DNA from: Rs1 sp038900335
Lineage (GTDB): Bacteria > Pseudomonadota > Gammaproteobacteria > Pseudomonadales > Balneatricaceae
Direction of reading: 5' to 3'
DNA: 64,000 nucleotides
NCBI GenBank assembly: GCA_038900335.1
Contig: JBBMRB010000002.1
Span: 62,001 to 126,000, forward strand
Shown here piece by piece: positions 60,937 to 64,000 of the stretch. The translations under genes were made by a program, and so were the position numbers. Every line of letters starts with the position of its first letter. The stretch's first letter is position 1. The notes beneath the pieces are model-generated. The model worked only from the letters and a program-made list of their open reading frames with translations, was not told the DNA's origin and did not search any database.

Positions 60937-62565
60937 CTAGTTTTTATCTGCCACTAAATCTTTTTTACGTTCAATTTCTAATAGCGGGTAAGCTACCGAG
61001 CTAACATGCCAATTAATACGGTTAAGCTCTCTTATAATATCTAAGTGCAACATATTACTATCACCGTTGCCTTCTTGTAGGCGTCTTAAGTGATCTTGGC
61101 TGGCCTGCTCTGTCATTTTTTTAACTTGGCGTTTACCTTTTAATAATTTATGAACCAAATCAACATCTTGACTAGTAAATATACGCATCGCCAAATGTAC
61201 ATTACTGAGTAATGTCTCATGTATGTTAATGATATCTGCCAAGCCATCATCTGACAGTTTGACATTATCTTGCACTTTCTTTTGCGTCATTTCTGCGATG
61301 TTTTCTGTAATATCCGCCGCATGTTCTAAATTGAGCGAGAAAGCGAGTATGCGATTGGTTTGCAATAACTGCTCATTTTTTAGGTTTTGACTACCTAGCT
61401 TGGTAACATACCTAGAGATTTCGGTATGTAGCATGTCCACAGATCTCTCCATACTCATCAACTCACGACTAGGCGCTGAGCTCTCTGAATATAGCGCAGG
61501 CAGGCAATTACCTATCATGGTGTATACCACTTCAGCCATGTGCATCGTTTCACGCATCGCGCAATCAATTGCCATTGCTGGTGTGCTAATTAGCTTTTCA
61601 TTTAAGTAGCGCGCTTCATTAACTCTGGCAGGCTTAACAGGATCGGGAATTAATCGACAAGCGTGGGCGTGCATTTTCCCTGTTAACGGTAAAAACACAA
61701 TGGCAATTGCCACATTGAACGCCGTATGAAAATCAACAATTTGACGCGCTAAGTTAGTGGTATCGTAGGTTGTCAGTAAATTAGAAATAACGTCTATAAA
61801 TGGTAACACCACAAGGCATGAAAGCACTTTAAAACAACAATTACTCATGGTGATACGACGCGCTTGCGGGCCTTTATTTAAAGTCGCTATCACAGCAGGT
61901 ATCGTGCCGCCAATATTAGCACCTAGTACCAACACTAATCCCAGTTGCGGTGAGATGATTTCACTGGCCGCAAGAGACATGATCAGCAATATCATGGCGA
62001 TACTCGAATGACTAATCCAAGTTAATAAAATAATCAGCAATAAGGCAAAGATTCGCTCATCTTCTAAGGCATGAAATAACTCTTGTAAGATGGTCGCTTC
62101 ACGCAGCGGTATGGTTGAAGAGCCTATTAGCTTTAACGACAGTAACATTAAGCCCAGGCCAATGAGCGACATACCTATATGCTTAAACGCCTCGGTACTA
62201 CCCCTTCGATGAGTAATAATACCTACAAGTATTAATGCCGGTGACAACCAGCTCAAATCAAAAGAAAGTACTTGTGCTACCAGCGTTGTGCCAATATCAG
62301 CACCTAGCATTACAGCCAGTGCTGGAGCACCTGCTATTAAGTTTCTGCTGGCAAACGAGGATATTAATAACGCTGTGGCGGTACTACTTTGTAATATAGA
62401 AGTGATGCCGACACCCACAGTAAAAGCCGACGTTTTATTACGGGTAAAACGGCTAATAAAGCGTTTTAGATTGTGATCAAATGCTCCAATAACTCCTTGT
62501 TTAACAATCTCCATACCAAATAGTAATAATGATACAGCACCAAGAATGTTGATCAAGGTATGCAT
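60937..62565 (-). CDS. Na/Pi cotransporter family protein with PhoU-like tail
   Basis: A 542-residue protein. Two inverted-repeat transport halves are marked by GITSILQSSTATALLISSF (near residue 55) and WISHSSIAMILLIMSLAASE. A PhoU-like helical domain occupies the last 200 residues (MERSVDMLHTEISRYVTKL, LEHAADITENIAEM). Family members move phosphate with sodium, or, when PhoU is fused, may act as regulators of phosphate uptake. ATG 62565 is chosen because AAAGGAG precedes it at ideal distance; an in-frame ATG 10 codons upstream lacks this. Confidence 0.9.
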   Translation of the reverse strand: MHTLINILGAVSLLLFGMEIVKQGVIGAFDHNLKRFISRFTRNKTSAFTVGVGITSILQSSTATALLISSFASRNLIAGAPALAVMLGADIGTTLVAQVLSFDLSWLSPALILVGIITHRRGSTEAFKHIGMSLIGLGLMLLSLKLIGSSTIPLREATILQELFHALEDERIFALLLIILLTWISHSSIAMILLIMSLAASEIISPQLGLVLVLGANIGGTIPAVIATLNKGPQARRITMSNCCFKVLSCLVVLPFIDVISNLLTTYDTTNLARQIVDFHTAFNVAIAIVFLPLTGKMHAHACRLIPDPVKPARVNEARYLNEKLISTPAMAIDCAMRETMHMAEVVYTMIGNCLPALYSESSAPSRELMSMERSVDMLHTEISRYVTKLGSQNLKNEQLLQTNRILAFSLNLEHAADITENIAEMTQKKVQDNVKLSDDGLADIINIHETLLSNVHLAMRIFTSQDVDLVHKLLKGKRQVKKMTEQASQDHLRRLQEGNGDSNMLHLDIIRELNRINWHVSSVAYPLLEIERKKDLVADKN

Positions 62566-62769
62566 TTTTTCTCCTTTTTTGTGTGCATTTTGCACTAATG
62601 ATAACGGGTCTGCGTTATGAGTTATTTAAAAGCTATTGCAACCTATTAAAAAAATAGGCTTAGGATAGTAATCTATTACGGTTAGTTTTAATGCAATTAT
62701 TTTTTATATTAGATATTTATATAACAGTTTGGACTAAAGTGTGACAAATATCGATGATAAGCCTATAAT

Positions 62770-63729
62770 TTAATGCATTAAGTTTTTAGGCGAGCCTTGG
62801 GCATAAGCAATTACATTTTCAAACGCTATTTTAAAATACATCTCATAGCTATTTTGTTCAACATAACCGATATGCGGTAAAGCGAGCACATTGTCCAATG
62901 CTATGAGCGGCTCATTACTAGTATTACCAGGCTCATTTTCATAGACATCAATTGCCGCCCTAATACTGCGACGCTTTGTCAGCTGTGCATAAAGCGCACC
63001 TGATTCAATTAATTCAGCACGACTGGTATTTACTATTAGGGCGTCATCTTTAAGTTGCTGCAAGTCTGCTGTTGTCACGCAGCCTTTAGTCACCGCATTT
63101 AAGCGCAGATGAAGCGATATTATATCCGCCTGCTGAAAAAACTCGGATTTTGACGAAGCTGCCCGAAAACCATCCTTAACTGCCGCTTGTCTTGACTCTT
63201 CACTACCCCAAACGATGACGTCCATTGCAAATGCTTGCGCATATTGAGCTATACGTTTACCTATTTTACCGTAGCCCCATATCGCCAATGTTAATCCGTT
63301 CAAGGTGCGCCCCAACCCAAGAGCGCCTGATTGTTGCCATTGCCCCTGCTGCAAAGCATGCGCATAAGCTGCAATATTGCGTGAAGCAGCCATGATCAAA
63401 GTCCAACATAGCTCAGCAGGTGCCACAGGGCTTCCTATCCCCTGGGCAATATCAACTGCGTATTTCTGGCACAGTATAGGGTCTATGTGATTACTAATTT
63501 TACCGGTTTGGCTAATCAGTTTTAACTGCGGCAATTGCGCTAATAGTGATTCTGTTATCACTGTTCTCTCACGAATCAAGACCAGCGCTTGTACATCTTG
63601 CAATTTTTCAACTAACGCTTGCTGCGTTAAACTTTCGTTTAATACAATAACATCATGCTCTGCTAATAGTGCAAAACAGGCTAAGTACCTAACACTGTCT
63701 TGATAATCATCTAGTATCGCTATTTTCAC
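62770..63729 (-). CDS. D-isomer-specific 2-hydroxyacid dehydrogenase
   Basis: A 319-residue NAD-dependent enzyme. The Rossmann fold has LAIWGYGKIGKRIAQYAQA (about residues 148-166). ADIISLHLRL and ALIVNTSRAELI contain the substrate-binding Arg. AIDVYENEPG holds the acid-pair Glu, and LPHIGYVEQNSYEMY the catalytic His. The lid residues differ slightly from the SerA type, and the substrate is unknown. It stands alone, with a short gap to the Na/Pi gene upstream of its end and no clear operon. Hydroxypyruvate, glyoxylate or phenylpyruvate reduction are all possible. Confidence 0.87.
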   Translation of the reverse strand: MKIAILDDYQDSVRYLACFALLAEHDVIVLNESLTQQALVEKLQDVQALVLIRERTVITESLLAQLPQLKLISQTGKISNHIDPILCQKYAVDIAQGIGSPVAPAELCWTLIMAASRNIAAYAHALQQGQWQQSGALGLGRTLNGLTLAIWGYGKIGKRIAQYAQAFAMDVIVWGSEESRQAAVKDGFRAASSKSEFFQQADIISLHLRLNAVTKGCVTTADLQQLKDDALIVNTSRAELIESGALYAQLTKRRSIRAAIDVYENEPGNTSNEPLIALDNVLALPHIGYVEQNSYEMYFKIAFENVIAYAQGSPKNLMH

Positions 63730-63800
63730 TGCACACTCCTGCCACTGTTATATTAATTGAATCGTCTCATTTGCCAATGATGTTATCTAACACTCTTACT

Positions 63801-63822
63801 TTGATCAGCTAAACCTGATCAA
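63801..63822. repeat. Inverted repeat upstream of the dehydrogenase gene
   Basis: TTGATCAG and CTGATCAA form a perfect 8-bp stem around a 6-nt loop, 72 nt upstream of the minus-strand dehydrogenase start. It could be an operator for that gene or a terminator for an upstream transcript. Confidence 0.5.
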
Positions 63823-64000
63823 TCATCATTAAATTAGATAGTAACAATGCCATATTTTCCACCGACAACCTAGAGGAAAAATAGCAATAAAAGCAGCTAT
63901 TTAACAAATGATAAGTGAGCTTACGATGAATACACGTGTTAAAAATAAAGGTACGATACAAGTATCAATAATTGAGTACTTTTTGTGATGTAAAATAGAT

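Noticed and set aside
63926..63988. 20-codon frame near the window end, with a GTGAGC-like site upstream
   Set aside because: Too short and without motif or neighbours to support it.
1..64000. Mobile-element ends, integrases or tRNA attachment sites around the T6SS cluster
   Set aside because: No transposase, integrase, tRNA or flanking direct repeats were seen, so lateral transfer is only a possibility.

Overview
The window reads as chromosomal DNA of a fairly AT-rich, probably marine gammaproteobacterium. The lolC/lolD - DUF2062 - comEC - exbB neighbourhood resembles the Pseudomonas/Cellvibrio/Oceanospirillum side of the class. A TakP-type TRAP transporter, a type VI secretion (T6SS) satellite cluster and YejK fit the same assignment. 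I cannot name the genus. I saw no tRNA, rRNA, insertion sequence, integrase or CRISPR array.

Layout. 1-6.4 kb: cell-envelope and competence genes (partial exbB, comEC, a DUF2062 protein, lolD, lolC) and an unassigned membrane protein. 6.8-16.9 kb: an orphan T6SS auxiliary cluster on the minus strand, running vgrG, PAAR, DUF4123 adaptor, a VasX-like membrane-active effector, then four related membrane proteins that are probably immunity proteins. These four form an A-B-B'-A' array, with the decayed start of a fifth copy between B and B'. 17.5-20 kb: a histidine kinase whose receiver domain lacks the phospho-acceptor Asp, and a type II NADH dehydrogenase.

20.2-46.1 kb: a nearly complete cobalamin (B12) biosynthesis block of 22 genes, all on the minus strand, mostly overlapping or closely spaced, headed by one cobalamin riboswitch. 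It holds the corrin-ring enzymes (cobI, cobJ, cobM, cbiG, cbiD, cobL, cobK, cobH), the amidation and adenosylation enzymes (cobB, cobO, cobQ), the nucleotide-loop enzymes (cbiB, cobD, cobU, cobT, cobC, cobS), the metal handler cobW, and two different cobalt-insertion systems: CbiX (early) and CobN plus a ChlI/ChlD fusion (late). Several genes here carry in-frame 12- or 15-nt tandem repeats.

46.3-53.7 kb: an unknown acidic protein, a NarL-type two-component system, a divergent TRAP transporter (dctP, dctQ, dctM) of the 2-oxoacid/lactate type, and a convergent FAD-linked 2-hydroxyacid dehydrogenase. Together they look like a sensed uptake-and-oxidation unit for lactate-like acids. 54-63.7 kb: a large AsmA/DUF748 protein, an ECF transporter A/T pair without a substrate-binding subunit, YejK, a secreted nuclease, a Na/Pi cotransporter and a D-2-hydroxyacid dehydrogenase.

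The strongest candidate for something little described is the immunity array at 6.8-10.2 kb. The paralogues are almost identical except in one short loop between their two membrane helices. That is the pattern expected if the loop sets which toxin is recognised and copies are swapped or diversified there.
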